Shown here in pieces: positions 26,598 through 35,937 of a stretch of 64,000 bases of DNA. A model generated the notes under the pieces. It did no database searches, was not told the DNA's origin, and was given only the letters and a program-made list of their open reading frames with translations. The DNA lies in assembly GCF_002104765.1 (NCBI RefSeq), contig NZ_NCXM01000008.1, forward strand, positions 62,001 to 126,000, in the 5' to 3' direction. The stretch comes from Mycolicibacterium vulneris. GTDB lineage: Bacteria; Actinomycetota; Actinomycetes; Mycobacteriales; Mycobacteriaceae. Position numbers and translations under genes: made by a program. Positions within the stretch are counted from its first letter, which is position 1. Every line of letters begins with the position of its first letter.

Positions 26598-27227
26598 ATG
26601 GACATCGCCACCGTCGACGAACTGCTGAGCACCACGCGGTCGGTTCGTAAACGCCTCGACCTGACCCGCCCGGTAAGTCGCGAGGTGATCCTGGAGTGCA
26701 TCCAGCTGGCGATGCAGGCGCCGACGGCCAGCAACACGCAGGACTGGCGCTGGCTGGTGATCACCGACGCGGACAAGCGAGCCGCGATCGCCGAGATCTA
26801 CCGCAGCATCGGCGCGCAATACCTGGCGTACGCGGCGGCGAACGCGACGGACCCTCAGACGCAGAGGGTGTACCAGAGCGCCATGAGCCTGACCGAGACG
26901 CTGGCCGAGGTGCCGGTGCACGTCATTCCGTGCATCGAACAGCGCATCGACTGCGCCGAATTGGGCATCGCCGCGGCGGCCTGGGCATCGATCATCCCGG
27001 CGGGCTGGAGCTTTCTGCTGGCTCTGCGCTCGCGGGGGTTGGGGTCGGTGTGGACGACGATGCATCTGTTCAAGGAGCAGGAGGTCGCCGAGCTACTCGG
27101 CATTCCGCCCACCGTCACGCAGGTGGCGCTGTTCCCCGTCGCCTACACGATCGGCACCGACTTCCGTCCGGCCAAGCGGCCCCCCGCGGAGACCATCACA
27201 TTCTGGGACAGTTGGGGAGACGGCTGA
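26598..27227 (+). CDS. Nitroreductase-family FMN enzyme
   Basis: 209-aa FMN-dependent nitroreductase-type protein. The N-terminal TTRSVRKRLDLTRPV and the block IQLAMQAPTASNTQDWRW are typical FMN-binding segments, and the GLGSVWTT motif follows in the second half. It likely reduces nitro or quinone compounds with NAD(P)H; the physiological substrate is unknown. GGAAGGAA precedes the ATG at 26598. Its stop overlaps the next start by one base (TGATG), so the set is co-translated. Confidence 0.9.
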   Translation: MDIATVDELLSTTRSVRKRLDLTRPVSREVILECIQLAMQAPTASNTQDWRWLVITDADKRAAIAEIYRSIGAQYLAYAAANATDPQTQRVYQSAMSLTETLAEVPVHVIPCIEQRIDCAELGIAAAAWASIIPAGWSFLLALRSRGLGSVWTTMHLFKEQEVAELLGIPPTVTQVALFPVAYTIGTDFRPAKRPPAETITFWDSWGDG

Positions 27228-27721
27228 TGCAGTCCTACACGGTGCGCTTCCACATCGACGCTCCGCCGCGGAAGGTCTGGCGGGTGCTGCATCCGCCGGC
27301 GCCACCGAATGCCCCACGCCCGCGGGTGCTCACCTGGCCCACCGGCAGCATGGAAATCCTCAACGAGGGCGACGAAGCCGGTGAGGGACTGGTCCGCACC
27401 TGCATCTTCGAAGTGCCCAAATACCTGCTGACCGGCGGCAGAGCGCGATCGTGGGAAACGGTGACCGAGGCAGAACTCAACAAGCTGTCGCGCTACGTGG
27501 CCGTCGGCGCCCCGCTGTGGTCGCGCGCCGAGGGCTATCACCGGCTCGAAGAGCAGCCCGACGGCACCACAGTGCTGACGTTCCATGAGACCTATCACGC
27601 CTACAACCCGGTGCTGCGCTTCTTCCTCGAACGCCCGGTGCACGCGAAGATCTCCCGCGACAACCTCGAGACCTACGAGCACGCGCTCGGTTACGCGGGC
27701 CGAGTGCGGCGACTCCCCTAG
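27227..27721 (+). CDS. SRPBCC-like protein in CMD-nitroreductase operon
   Basis: 164-aa SRPBCC-fold protein. It begins with YTVRFHIDAPPRKVWRVLHP, has a long middle part with GEGLVRTCIFEVP, and ends with helix VHAKISRDNLETYEHAL. The ATG overlaps the nitroreductase stop by one base. Its likely job is to bind or deliver the hydrophobic substrate or product of the two upstream redox enzymes; this is inferred from co-translation only. Confidence 0.85.
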   Translation: MQSYTVRFHIDAPPRKVWRVLHPPAPPNAPRPRVLTWPTGSMEILNEGDEAGEGLVRTCIFEVPKYLLTGGRARSWETVTEAELNKLSRYVAVGAPLWSRAEGYHRLEEQPDGTTVLTFHETYHAYNPVLRFFLERPVHAKISRDNLETYEHALGYAGRVRRLP

Positions 27722-27786
27722 CTGATATTCGCCGCAGGGCCGGTTTCGCAACGATATGAATTAGGTTCTTGACCCCGGTACCCTCG

Positions 27787-28434
27787 ATGCCTATGGGTGG
27801 AGTACCTACTGCGGCAAGGTTGGTTGCTGCGAGCCTGATGGTCGCGGGCTGGGCCGCGTCCACCGTGGTCGCCAGCGCTGATCCGGACGAGACACAGGGA
27901 CCGGCGCCCGGGCCGACACCGGCTGCGTCACCGGCACCGTCGCCGGGCGCCCCACCCGCACCCGCCGGGCCGAAGACGTCTATCGATAAGGACGGCATCT
28001 ACGCGGTGGGAACCGACATCGTGCCGGGCATCTACAGCTCCGGGGGCCCCGTCGACAACGGCACCTGCTACTGGAAGCGGACCGGCAACCCAGACGGCAA
28101 CCTCATCGACAACGCCATGTCGAAGAAGCCGCAGGTAGTACAGATTGATCCGGGCGATAAGGCGTTCAAGACCTCGGGCTGCCAGCCCTGGCAGCTGACG
28201 CCGGACGCCGTTCCGCCCTCGACCGCGCCTCCCGCGGGTGTGCAGGGCACGCTGGGCATCCTCAACAGCCTGCTGGGCGGTCAGCAGCAGGCGCGGCCCG
28301 CCTCGCCGTCCCCGCAAGCTCCGGCGGCTGCACCGGCCCCGCAAGCTCCGGCCGCCTCGCCGGCTCCGCAGGCGCCGGCCGCTTCACCGGCCGCGCCGGC
28401 GACCTCGGTGGCCCCGCAGGCCGCGCATTCCTGA
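27787..28434 (+). CDS. Secreted Pro/Ala-rich protein (Rv1906c-like)
   Basis: About 215 aa. An N-terminal signal peptide (ARLVAASLMVAGWAASTVVASA) is followed by a Pro/Ala/Gly linker, a compact core (about residues 65-135: DGIYAVGTDIVPGIYSSGG, CYWKR, SGCQPW) with two cysteines, and a C-terminal tail of repeated PQAPAASPA-like units. The core resembles small extracellular domains seen in mycobacterial exported proteins. Its place directly before aao corresponds to Rv1906c as remembered, but the repetitive tail may be lineage-specific. Starts at 27787 and 27793 are both possible. Confidence 0.78.
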   Translation: MPMGGVPTAARLVAASLMVAGWAASTVVASADPDETQGPAPGPTPAASPAPSPGAPPAPAGPKTSIDKDGIYAVGTDIVPGIYSSGGPVDNGTCYWKRTGNPDGNLIDNAMSKKPQVVQIDPGDKAFKTSGCQPWQLTPDAVPPSTAPPAGVQGTLGILNSLLGGQQQARPASPSPQAPAAAPAPQAPAASPAPQAPAASPAAPATSVAPQAAHS

Positions 28435-28505
28435 CCCGCCTCGAGAGCACTCGACGCTGACCCCGGCGCAACCCGGGACGGGCCTCTTTTCGCTACCGTG
28501 GCGCC

Positions 28506-29471
28506 GTGGCACATTCGCAGCAGATTGTCGTCGTCGGTGCGGGCGTCAGCGGATTGACGTCGGCCATCTGTCTGGCCGAGGCGGGCTGGCCGGTCCGGGT
28601 GTGGGCGGCCGCGACGTTGAAGCGGACGACGTCGGCGGTGGCCGGCGCGATCTGGCTTCCCCCGCGGCCCGCCGAGCGTGCGGCCGAGACGCTCGGCTGG
28701 GTCGAGCACTCACTGCGGGTGTTCGCCGATCTTGCCCAGGATTCCAACTCCGGGGTGCAGCTGGCGCCGGCGCTGGCCGTCGGTGAGCTGAGCGCGAGCC
28801 AGGCGATGTCGTCGGCCGCGGCGGCGCTGATCCCCGACCTGCGCCCGGCCGACGCGGCCGATGTCCCCGAGGGCTTCGGCGCCGGATTTCGCGCGACCGT
28901 GCCGATGATCGACATGCCGCACTATCTCGACTACCTGACGAGGCGGCTGGCGTCGGCCGGCTGCGAAATCGAGGAGCGTCCCGTGCAATCTCTCGACGAG
29001 GCCGCCGACGCCGCCGGAATCGTCGTCAACTGCGCCGGGCTCGCTGCGGGCGCGCTGACCGGTGACGACACCGTGCAGCCGTTATTCGGCCAGCACGTGG
29101 TGCTCACCAATCCCGGTCTGCGGCAACCGTTTGTGCAAATCAACGACGGTCCCGAATGGACCTGCTACTTCCCTCACCCGCAGCGGGTGGTCTGCGGCGG
29201 CATCAGCATCCCCGGCCGCTGGGACACCGCGGCCGACCCCGACTTGACCGAACGCATCCTGCAGCGCTGCCGCGTCGTCGAGCCGCGACTCAACGACGCC
29301 GAGGTGATCGAGGTGATCACCGGGTTGCGTCCCGACCGTCCGTCAGTGCGGGTGGAGGCCGAGCCGTTGGGGCGGGCGCGCTGCATCCACAATTACGGGC
29401 ACGGCGGCAACGGCGTCACCTTGTCCTGGGGTTGCGCGCGCGAGGTTGTGAGCCTGGCAAGCGATGGTTAG
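28506..29471 (+). CDS. aao: D-amino-acid oxidase
   Basis: 321-aa FAD enzyme that oxidises D-amino acids to 2-oxo acids with production of hydrogen peroxide and ammonia. The FAD motif VVVGAGVSGLTSA is at residues 8-20, VVNCAGLAAG in the middle, and the C-terminal signature NYGHGGNGVTLSWG matches the DAO family. The length matches M. tuberculosis Aao (Rv1905c). It overlaps the 3' end of the convergent holin-like gene by four bases. Confidence 0.94.
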   Translation: MAHSQQIVVVGAGVSGLTSAICLAEAGWPVRVWAAATLKRTTSAVAGAIWLPPRPAERAAETLGWVEHSLRVFADLAQDSNSGVQLAPALAVGELSASQAMSSAAAALIPDLRPADAADVPEGFGAGFRATVPMIDMPHYLDYLTRRLASAGCEIEERPVQSLDEAADAAGIVVNCAGLAAGALTGDDTVQPLFGQHVVLTNPGLRQPFVQINDGPEWTCYFPHPQRVVCGGISIPGRWDTAADPDLTERILQRCRVVEPRLNDAEVIEVITGLRPDRPSVRVEAEPLGRARCIHNYGHGGNGVTLSWGCAREVVSLASDG

Positions 29472-29881
29472 CGCCCGGCGCCGGTGCGCCGAATCACCAA
29501 GGACAGCAACCAACTAACGATCGACAGCACGATCGCGGCCCAAATTGCGGTCCACCAAAAGTGATCGATCTGCAGCCCCCAATGCGTGGTGTGCTCGGTG
29601 ATCCGCGCGGTGATCCAGAGCATCAGCGCATTGACGACGACATGGAACAGGCCGAGCGTCAGGATGTACAGCGGTATCGACAAGATCTGGACGATGGGCT
29701 TGATGAAGGCGTTGACCAGACCGAAGATCACGGCGACGACGAAGATGATGCCGACCCGCTCCAGCTTCGTGTCGCCACCCACGAAGCTCAGGCCGTGCAC
29801 GAAGAGGGTGACGATCCACAACGCCAATCCGGTCAATGCGGCGCGCAGCAGAAAAGGGCCCATGCCCCGAAATCCTGCCAT
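29468..29881 (-). CDS. Four-TM phage-holin-IV-like membrane protein (Rv1903-like)
   Basis: 137-aa membrane protein with four hydrophobic segments (about residues 10-28, 45-60, 62-90 and 105-130), matching the mycobacterial four-TM 'phage holin' superfamily IV domain, including the GLVNAFIKPIVQILSIPLYILTLGLF block. Despite the family name it is unlikely to be a phage gene. Starts at 29881 or 29863. Rv1903, next to nanT in M. tuberculosis, is the probable counterpart. It is convergent with aao. Confidence 0.85.
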   Translation of the reverse strand: MAGFRGMGPFLLRAALTGLALWIVTLFVHGLSFVGGDTKLERVGIIFVVAVIFGLVNAFIKPIVQILSIPLYILTLGLFHVVVNALMLWITARITEHTTHWGLQIDHFWWTAIWAAIVLSIVSWLLSLVIRRTGAGR

Positions 29882-29910
29882 CCGCTCGGCCGGGAAGTAA
29901 GCCGGAAAGC

Positions 29911-30978
29911 TCAGTTCAGGTTGTAGAAGCGCTGCGCGTTCAAGCCACCGATCTTTTCCCGGGAGCCCTCGCTGATGTCGCCTCGCGTGCGCAGGTGCTT
30001 GGTGCTCTCCGGCCACTCGCCGTCCCAGTGCGGGTAGTCGCTGGCGAACATGATGAAATCGTCGCCCAGCACATCGATCACGCCGGGCAGGATCGGTTCC
30101 TCCGGCTCGCACGTCACCCAGATATTGCCCGCGGCCAGATAGTCGTGCGGGTCGCGTCGCCAGCCGCGCTCCACCCAGTCGCCGCGCTTCTCGTAGTGCT
30201 CGTGCAGCCGATCCATGAAGAAGGGCACCCAGCCCGCGCCCGCCTCCAGGAAGGCGACCCGCAACTCCGGGTGGCGCTCGAAGACGCCGCCGGAGACCAT
30301 CGCGGTCATCGCCGTCATCTGGTCGAACGGAAAACTGATGCAGTGCACCTGGATGTAGTTCGTGAAGCGGTCCACGCCGATCTTGGGCAGATGGATGCCG
30401 GGGGCGCCGTGCACGCCCAGCGGCATGCCGAGATCGACGGCGGCGGCGTAGAACGGGTCCAGGTCGGGATGGTCGAGGTTGCGGCTCTTGAGCGCCGGCG
30501 GCGCCAAAGTCGCAATCAGCCCAAGCTCTTTGGCCTCCGTCATGACGTCGACGGCCGCCCGGCCGTGCTCGATCGGTGTCACGGCGACGCCGCGCAACCG
30601 GCCGCCCGACGAGGCGCAGTAGTCCGCGATCCACTGGTTGTACAGGCGGGAGAAGCCGGCGGCGAATTCCGGATCCTCGAGACTGGGCGCGCACAGTCCC
30701 ATGCTCGGATACAGCACCATCGTGTCGATGTGATCGAGGTCCGCGTCGCCCAGCACGCCCTCGGGTGAGCGGCAGTTGATGTCGGGCGCCTTGCTGATCC
30801 CATGCTCGGGTGGGCAACCCGCGCCCGGGCCCGTGTCCTCCGGGTAATTGCGGCCTTCGAGCGTCAGACCCGGCCGCCCGTCCGTGCTGAACTTGACGTG
30901 CTGCGGCCAGCGTTTGATCGCTTCGATTGCCAGCGAAGAATTCTCGGCCACATGCCCGTCGGCGTCGATGATCCGCAT
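29911..30978 (-). CDS. Amidohydrolase 2 family protein
   Basis: 355-aa metal-dependent amidohydrolase (TIM-barrel, amidohydrolase-2 type). The N-terminal IIDADGHV motif replaces the usual HxH with DxH, and the ends of strands carry [22 protein letters not shown] and [13 protein letters not shown], the last being the strand-8 aspartate signature. Reactions in this family include decarboxylation and hydrolysis of aromatic or cyclic substrates; nothing fixes the substrate. Divergent from nanT over 76 bases. Confidence 0.88.
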   Translation of the reverse strand: MRIIDADGHVAENSSLAIEAIKRWPQHVKFSTDGRPGLTLEGRNYPEDTGPGAGCPPEHGISKAPDINCRSPEGVLGDADLDHIDTMVLYPSMGLCAPSLEDPEFAAGFSRLYNQWIADYCASSGGRLRGVAVTPIEHGRAAVDVMTEAKELGLIATLAPPALKSRNLDHPDLDPFYAAAVDLGMPLGVHGAPGIHLPKIGVDRFTNYIQVHCISFPFDQMTAMTAMVSGGVFERHPELRVAFLEAGAGWVPFFMDRLHEHYEKRGDWVERGWRRDPHDYLAAGNIWVTCEPEEPILPGVIDVLGDDFIMFASDYPHWDGEWPESTKHLRTRGDISEGSREKIGGLNAQRFYNLN

Positions 30979-31054
30979 GTATCCGGAACTTACTCCGGGA
31001 GTCCGCGTGGTGGAACAGGTCGCGCTATCGCGCCGCGTCCTGCACGATGCTGAC

Positions 31055-32323
31055 GTGACCAGTCCTCAGAAAAAGTTGACCGCCGATCAGCGGAACTCCT
31101 TGATCGCGGCGCTACTGGGCTGGACGATGGACGCCTTCGACTACTTCATCGTGGTGCTCGTCTACGCCGACATCGCCAAGACGTTCCACCACAGCAAGGC
31201 CGAGGTCGCGTTCGTCACGACGGCCACCCTGATCATGCGGCCCGTCGGCGCGCTGCTCTTCGGGCTGTGGGCCGACCGCGTCGGCAGGCGGCTGCCGCTG
31301 ATGGTCGACGTCATGTTCTATTCCGTAGTGGGCTTCCTGTGCGCGTTCGCGCCGAACTTCACCGTGCTGGTCATCCTGCGCCTGCTCTACGGCATCGGCA
31401 TGGGCGGTGAGTGGGGGCTCGGCGCCGCGCTCGCCATGGAGAAGGTGCCCGTCGAGCGACGCGGGTTCTTTTCCGGGCTGCTGCAGGAGGGGTACGCGTT
31501 CGGCTACCTGCTGGCGAGCGTCGCCTCATTGGTCGTGATCGACTGGCTCGGGCTGTCGTGGCGGTGGCTGTTCGGGTTGAGCATCGTGCCCGCCCTCATC
31601 AGCCTGGTCATCCGCTACCGGGTGGAGGAGTCCGAGGTGTGGGAGGCCGCGCAGGACCGGATGAAGCTCACCAGCACCCGAATCCGCGACGTACTGCGCA
31701 GCGGCGCGATCATCCGTCGGTTCATCTACCTGGCGTTGCTGATGACGGCGTTCAACTGGATGAGCCACGGCACGCAGGATGTCTACCCCACCTTCCTGGG
31801 CGCGCACGCCAACCACGGCGCCAGCCTGGCCAGCACGACGGTCAAGTGGATCGTGGTGGTTTACAACCTCGGCGCCATCATCGGCGGGCTCGTCTTCGGC
31901 ACCCTGTCGCAGCGATTCAGCCGGCGCTACACCGTCGTCTTCTGCGCCGTCTTGGCACTGCCGATCGTGCCGTTGTTCGCGTACTCACGCAGCGCGGCGA
32001 TGCTGTGCCTGGGTTCGTTTCTGATGCAGTTGTTCGTGCAGGGCGCCTGGGGCGTGATTCCCGCCCACCTCACCGAGATGTCCCCGGATGCCATCCGCGG
32101 CCTCTACCCCGGCGTGACCTACCAGCTCGGAAACCTGCTGGCGGCGTTCAACTTGCCGATCCAGGAACGCCTCGCCGAATCACACGGCTACCCGTTTGCC
32201 CTGGCGGCGACGATCGTGCCCGTGCTGATCACGGTCGCGGTGCTCACGCTGATCGGCAAGGACGCCACCGGAATCCGGTTCGGCACCACCGAAAGCGCTT
32301 TCCTGGCAAGCGAAGTGGCGTGA
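31055..32323 (+). CDS. nanT: MFS transporter NanT (sialic-acid-transporter family)
   Basis: 422-aa major facilitator with 12 predicted membrane segments. The loop 2-3 signature [10 protein letters not shown] and [20 protein letters not shown] are diagnostic of the sugar-acid/sialate branch. Length and setting match Rv1902c, named nanT in M. tuberculosis. The name reflects homology; sialic-acid transport is not established in mycobacteria and no sialate catabolic genes are nearby. The GTG at 31055 is chosen; upstream codons belong to the antisense of the amidohydrolase gene. Confidence 0.9.
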   Translation: MTSPQKKLTADQRNSLIAALLGWTMDAFDYFIVVLVYADIAKTFHHSKAEVAFVTTATLIMRPVGALLFGLWADRVGRRLPLMVDVMFYSVVGFLCAFAPNFTVLVILRLLYGIGMGGEWGLGAALAMEKVPVERRGFFSGLLQEGYAFGYLLASVASLVVIDWLGLSWRWLFGLSIVPALISLVIRYRVEESEVWEAAQDRMKLTSTRIRDVLRSGAIIRRFIYLALLMTAFNWMSHGTQDVYPTFLGAHANHGASLASTTVKWIVVVYNLGAIIGGLVFGTLSQRFSRRYTVVFCAVLALPIVPLFAYSRSAAMLCLGSFLMQLFVQGAWGVIPAHLTEMSPDAIRGLYPGVTYQLGNLLAAFNLPIQERLAESHGYPFALAATIVPVLITVAVLTLIGKDATGIRFGTTESAFLASEVA

Positions 32324-32325
32324 CG

Positions 32326-33612
32326 CTATTCGCTGTTGTCCAGCAGGCGCCGCAGCAGGTGCATGGCCACCGTGGTCGAGCGCTCCCGGACATCCGAGCG
32401 GCTGCCGGGAAGCCGCAGCGTGCGGGTGTCGTTGCGGCCGTTGGCCGCTACGCTGAAACAGACCGTGCCCACCGGCTTTTCTTCCGTTCCCCCGCCCGGG
32501 CCGGCGATCCCGGTGATCGCGACCGCGGTGTCGGCCCCGAAGCGCTGCAGCGCGCCGGCCGCCATCGCCTCGGCCACCGGCTCGGACACCGCCCCATGCG
32601 CTTCGATCAGCGCCGGGTCGACGCCGAGCAACTCCGCCTTCGCTTCGTTCGAGTAGGACACCACACCGCCCGCCACATAATCCGACGAGCCGGGCCGGTC
32701 GGTCAGGCGCGCCGCCAGCAGTCCCGCGGTGCAGGACTCCGCCGTCGCGATCCGGTGCCCGGCCAGGAGTTGCGCGACCAGATCGTCGACGCGGGAGCCG
32801 TCCTCGGAGTAGAGCTGATGTCCGTGCCTCTCCCGCAGTAGCTTGACCAGCTGTGTGTAGGCGTCGGCGGCGTCCGGCTCATAGCGGGTGACCATTTCGA
32901 TCTCCCCGCGCCGCAGGCACGTGGTGATCTCGAGTTGCCCGAAGCCGGGGACGACCTGCTCGGCGTCGCGCAGTGTTTCGGCCAGCCCCGACTCGGGCAG
33001 CCCGAACATGCGCAGCATCTCCTGCCGGTAGACGGTTCGGCCGGCGATCGCGTCCTGCGCCGCGGGCGTCTCGATGGCGGTGTGCCACATGGGCTGCAGC
33101 TCGCGCGGCGGACCGGGCAGCACGATCACCGTCGGCCTGCCGGGCACGACGACGCCGGGTGCGGTGCCGACCGGGTCGAGCACCTGCGCCCCCGCGGGCA
33201 CCATTGCCTGCTTGCGGTTGGCGGCGCGCAGCGACTCGAAAGTGCCGGGATCCAAGGCGGATTGGAACGCGGGGTTGCGCGCCATCAGCTTCTTGAGGAT
33301 GTTGGCGATCTTCTCTTCGACCTCCGCGTTCAGCACCAGGTCCCGTTCGCAGAAGCGGGCCACCACCTCGACCGTCATATCGTCGGCCGTCGGTCCCAGG
33401 CCGCCGCTGGTGACGATCAGATCCACGCCCTGGTCGGCGAGGAATCGGAGCTGCGCCTCGATGTCGGCCGGCCGGTCGCCGCAGATGGTGATGTGCGCCA
33501 GCTCGACGCCTAATTCCAGGAGGCGATCGGCGATCCAGGGGCCGTTCGCATCTTGGACGCGTCCGGTGAGAACCTCGGTTCCGGTGACAACGATTCCTGC
33601 GCGTGCGCTCAC
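32326..33612 (-). CDS. cinA: CinA-like protein (MoCF domain plus nicotinamide-nucleotide amidase)
   Basis: 428-aa protein of two domains. The N-terminal MoCF/COG1058 domain has [16 protein letters not shown] and [11 protein letters not shown], and the C-terminal CinA (pyridine nucleotide amidase) domain has [21 protein letters not shown]. The family is linked to nicotinamide-nucleotide recycling; mycobacterial CinA has also been implicated in drug tolerance. Length and order match Rv1901. GTG at 33612 chosen; upstream ATGs at 33630 and 33648 are alternatives. Convergent with nanT. Confidence 0.93.
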   Translation of the reverse strand: MSARAGIVVTGTEVLTGRVQDANGPWIADRLLELGVELAHITICGDRPADIEAQLRFLADQGVDLIVTSGGLGPTADDMTVEVVARFCERDLVLNAEVEEKIANILKKLMARNPAFQSALDPGTFESLRAANRKQAMVPAGAQVLDPVGTAPGVVVPGRPTVIVLPGPPRELQPMWHTAIETPAAQDAIAGRTVYRQEMLRMFGLPESGLAETLRDAEQVVPGFGQLEITTCLRRGEIEMVTRYEPDAADAYTQLVKLLRERHGHQLYSEDGSRVDDLVAQLLAGHRIATAESCTAGLLAARLTDRPGSSDYVAGGVVSYSNEAKAELLGVDPALIEAHGAVSEPVAEAMAAGALQRFGADTAVAITGIAGPGGGTEEKPVGTVCFSVAANGRNDTRTLRLPGSRSDVRERSTTVAMHLLRRLLDNSE

Positions 33613-33666
33613 CGCCCTGAGCCTACGCATGGGAGCGAGGACCTTCATTGCGAGGACAATGAGCCC

Positions 33667-34161
33667 ATGATCGAGTTAGAGGTTCTTCAGGCCGACGTCA
33701 CCGAGCTCGAACTCGACGCGATCACCAACGCGGCCAATACGCAGCTGCGGCATGGTGGCGGTGTCGCCGCGGCCATCTCGCGCGCGGGCGGACCCACCGT
33801 GCAGCGCGAATCGACGCAGAAGGCGCCGATCGGGCTCGGCGAAGCGATCGAGACCACGGGCGGCGACATGCCGGCGCGCTACGTCATCCATGCGGCGACG
33901 ATGGAGCTCGGCGGTCCGACGTCGGCCGAGATCATCGCCGCCGCCACGGCCGCGACACTGCGCAAGGCCGACGAGCTCGGTTGCCGCTCGCTCGGGCTGG
34001 TGGCCTTCGGCACCGGTGTGGGCGGCTTCCCACTGGACGAGGCGGCGCGGCTGATGGTCGACGCCGTGCGGCAGCACCAACCGGGTTCGCTGCGCAAGGT
34101 GGTGTTCGCCGTACACGGCGAGGCGGCCGAACGGGCGTTTCAGTCCGCGGTGCGCGGCTGA
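33667..34161 (+). CDS. Macro-domain protein (LppD-like catalytic part)
   Basis: 164-aa macro domain that should bind or hydrolyse ADP-ribose derivatives. Key elements are [17 protein letters not shown] (adenine and diphosphate loop) and FGTGVGGFP (phosphate loop). In M. tuberculosis the corresponding gene is lppD (Rv1899c), longer and annotated as a lipoprotein; this version starts directly at the macro fold with no signal peptide, so it is presumably cytoplasmic. It is divergent from cinA (about 54 bases apart), and its 3' end overlaps the opposite-strand thiamine-binding-type gene by 22 bases. Confidence 0.9.
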   Translation: MIELEVLQADVTELELDAITNAANTQLRHGGGVAAAISRAGGPTVQRESTQKAPIGLGEAIETTGGDMPARYVIHAATMELGGPTSAEIIAAATAATLRKADELGCRSLGLVAFGTGVGGFPLDEAARLMVDAVRQHQPGSLRKVVFAVHGEAAERAFQSAVRG

Positions 34162-34463
34162 CCCTCGGAGAGGTAGCGCTCGACGGTGGCGACCTTCTGC
34201 GTCATCGCGTCGCTGGTTCCGGCACGCCAATCCGCCTTGATCACCGTGCTGACCCTGGGCGCACGGGCGGCCACGGCCTCGACCGCGCGCTGCACCACGG
34301 CCATGACTTCGGCCCAGCTTTCGCCTTCGATGACGGTGAACATCGAATCCGTTTTGTTGGGCAACCCGGATTCGCGAACCACGCGAACCGCTTCGGCGAC
34401 GATCTCGCCGACACCTTCGCCCACTCCCATCGGGGTGACGGAAAACGCGACGAGCACAGACAC
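34140..34463 (-). CDS. MTH1187/UPF0045-family protein (Rv1898-like)
   Basis: 107-aa thiamine-binding-like protein of the MTH1187/YqgV family. Characteristic sequence is [18 protein letters not shown], with [15 protein letters not shown] and a KADWRAGT segment. Proteins of this fold bind thiamine or related compounds as tetramers; physiological role unclear. The start is the GTG at 34463. Matches Rv1898 by sequence recollection and order. The 22-base 3' overlap with the macro-domain gene is unusual but both frames carry real family sequence. Confidence 0.88.
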   Translation of the reverse strand: MSVLVAFSVTPMGVGEGVGEIVAEAVRVVRESGLPNKTDSMFTVIEGESWAEVMAVVQRAVEAVAARAPRVSTVIKADWRAGTSDAMTQKVATVERYLSEGQPRTAD

Positions 34464-34514
34464 CCCACGAGCGTACCCAACCTGTGAAAGGCCGGTCTGG
34501 CACCATCGAGGCCC

Positions 34515-34946
34515 ATGCGGGTGTTGGTGCAACGAGTCTCCTCGGCAACGGTCTCGGTGGAGGGTGCGGTGGTTGGGGCCATCAGCCCGGATGGCCAGGG
34601 CCTGCTGGCATTCGTGGGCGTCACCCACAGCGACGACCGTGACACGGCGCGACGGCTCGCCGAGAAGCTATGGCAGTTGCGGATTCTCGCCGACGAGCGC
34701 TCCGCGGCCGATGTCCAGGCTCCCATCTTGGTCGTCAGCCAGTTCACGCTCTACGCCGACACCGCCAAGGGCCGCCGCCCGTCATGGAACGCGGCCGCTC
34801 CAGGAGCGGTCGCCGAGCCGCTGGTCGCCGAATTCGCCGAGGCGCTGCGGCAACTCGGTGCCGAGGTGGAGACCGGGGTGTTCGGTGCGAACATGCAGGT
34901 CGAACTCGTGAATGACGGTCCGGTAACGGTGATTTTGGAGCTCTGA
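34515..34946 (+). CDS. dtd: D-aminoacyl-tRNA deacylase
   Basis: 143-aa Dtd, which removes D-amino acids from tRNA. It starts with [17 protein letters not shown], has the catalytic SQFTLYAD motif, and the C-terminal [16 protein letters not shown] motif containing the Gly-cis-Pro-type contact region. Size is exactly typical of the family. Located as Rv1897c in M. tuberculosis. It shares a short intergenic region with the divergent Rv1898-like gene. Confidence 0.97.
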   Translation: MRVLVQRVSSATVSVEGAVVGAISPDGQGLLAFVGVTHSDDRDTARRLAEKLWQLRILADERSAADVQAPILVVSQFTLYADTAKGRRPSWNAAAPGAVAEPLVAEFAEALRQLGAEVETGVFGANMQVELVNDGPVTVILEL

Positions 34947-35012
34947 AGCCGCTTCGGCAGGTACTGTTGAAACGTCGGCTTTTCGCGGCCGGCGCCGACG
35001 GGAGGGGCAAGC

Positions 35013-35924
35013 ATGAGCACGACACCCGAATTCGGGTCGCTCCGTTCCGACGATGACAACTGGGACATCGTCAGCGGCGTCGGGTATACCGCGCTGCTGG
35101 TGGCGGGCTGGCGTGCGCTGCACGCCGTGAGCCCGCGGCCCTTGGTGCGCGACGAATATGCGAAAGTTTTCATCGCCGCGTCACAGGACCCGTATTTGGC
35201 GGGCGTGCTTGCCAACCCGGGTAGCTCCGATGATGAGTTGGCCTTCCCGCGTCTATACGGCGTGCAGACCCGTTTCTTCGACGACTTCTTCGATGCGGCC
35301 GGCGCGGCGGGCATCCGGCAGGCGGTGATCGTCGCCGCCGGGCTGGATTCGCGGGCGTATCGGCTCGAATGGCCGCAAGGCACAAGGGTCTTCGAAGTCG
35401 ACCTGCCGAAGGTGCTCGAATTCAAGGGCCGGGTCCTCGGCGATCAGGGCGCCACCCCGAAGGCCCGCCGGATCGAGGTCGCCGCCGATCTGCGCACCGA
35501 CTGGTCGCGGCCGCTGGAAGCGGCCGGGTTTGACGTGGAGAGTCCGAGCGCGTGGTCGGTGGAGGGGCTGCTGCCTTACCTGACCGACGAGGCGCAACAC
35601 GCGCTGTTCACCCGGATCAGCGGGCTGAGCGCGCCGGGCAGCCGGGTCGCCATCGGTGCGCTGGGATCGCGCCTGGACCACGACCAGCTCAACGCTCTGG
35701 AGGCCAACCACCCGGGCGTCAATGTGTCCGGCAGTGTGGATTTTTCGGCGCTGACCTACGAACCCCAGTCGGACCCGGCGGAGTGGCTCACGGCCCACGG
35801 CTGGAACGTCGAGCCCGTCCGCAACACGCTCGATCTGCAAGCCGGGTACGGCATGACCCCGCCGGATGTCGACGTGAAGATCGACAGTTTCATGCGGTCG
35901 CAATACATCACGGCGACCAGGTGA
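35013..35924 (+). CDS. SAM-dependent methyltransferase (TIGR00027/Rv1896c-like)
   Basis: 303-aa class I methyltransferase of the mycobacterial-expanded TIGR00027 (leucine carboxyl methyltransferase-like) family. It contains [43 protein letters not shown] and VEGLLPYL. The family is large in mycobacteria and mostly of unknown substrate. It matches Rv1896c in order and length. A damaged paralogue remains at 39.9 kb, which helps to identify the missing middle of that gene. Confidence 0.93.
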   Translation: MSTTPEFGSLRSDDDNWDIVSGVGYTALLVAGWRALHAVSPRPLVRDEYAKVFIAASQDPYLAGVLANPGSSDDELAFPRLYGVQTRFFDDFFDAAGAAGIRQAVIVAAGLDSRAYRLEWPQGTRVFEVDLPKVLEFKGRVLGDQGATPKARRIEVAADLRTDWSRPLEAAGFDVESPSAWSVEGLLPYLTDEAQHALFTRISGLSAPGSRVAIGALGSRLDHDQLNALEANHPGVNVSGSVDFSALTYEPQSDPAEWLTAHGWNVEPVRNTLDLQAGYGMTPPDVDVKIDSFMRSQYITATR

Positions 35925-35937
35925 GGACGCGGTCGCC

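Noticed and set aside
29468..29881. Phage remnant because of the holin-type domain name
   Set aside because: No other phage genes, integrase or attachment sites are nearby, and this domain is a normal conserved mycobacterial membrane protein.
29468..30817. Long frame joining the amidohydrolase antisense frame to the holin-like protein
   Set aside because: Only the last ~137 codons look like a membrane protein; the rest is a shifted shadow of the amidohydrolase gene.
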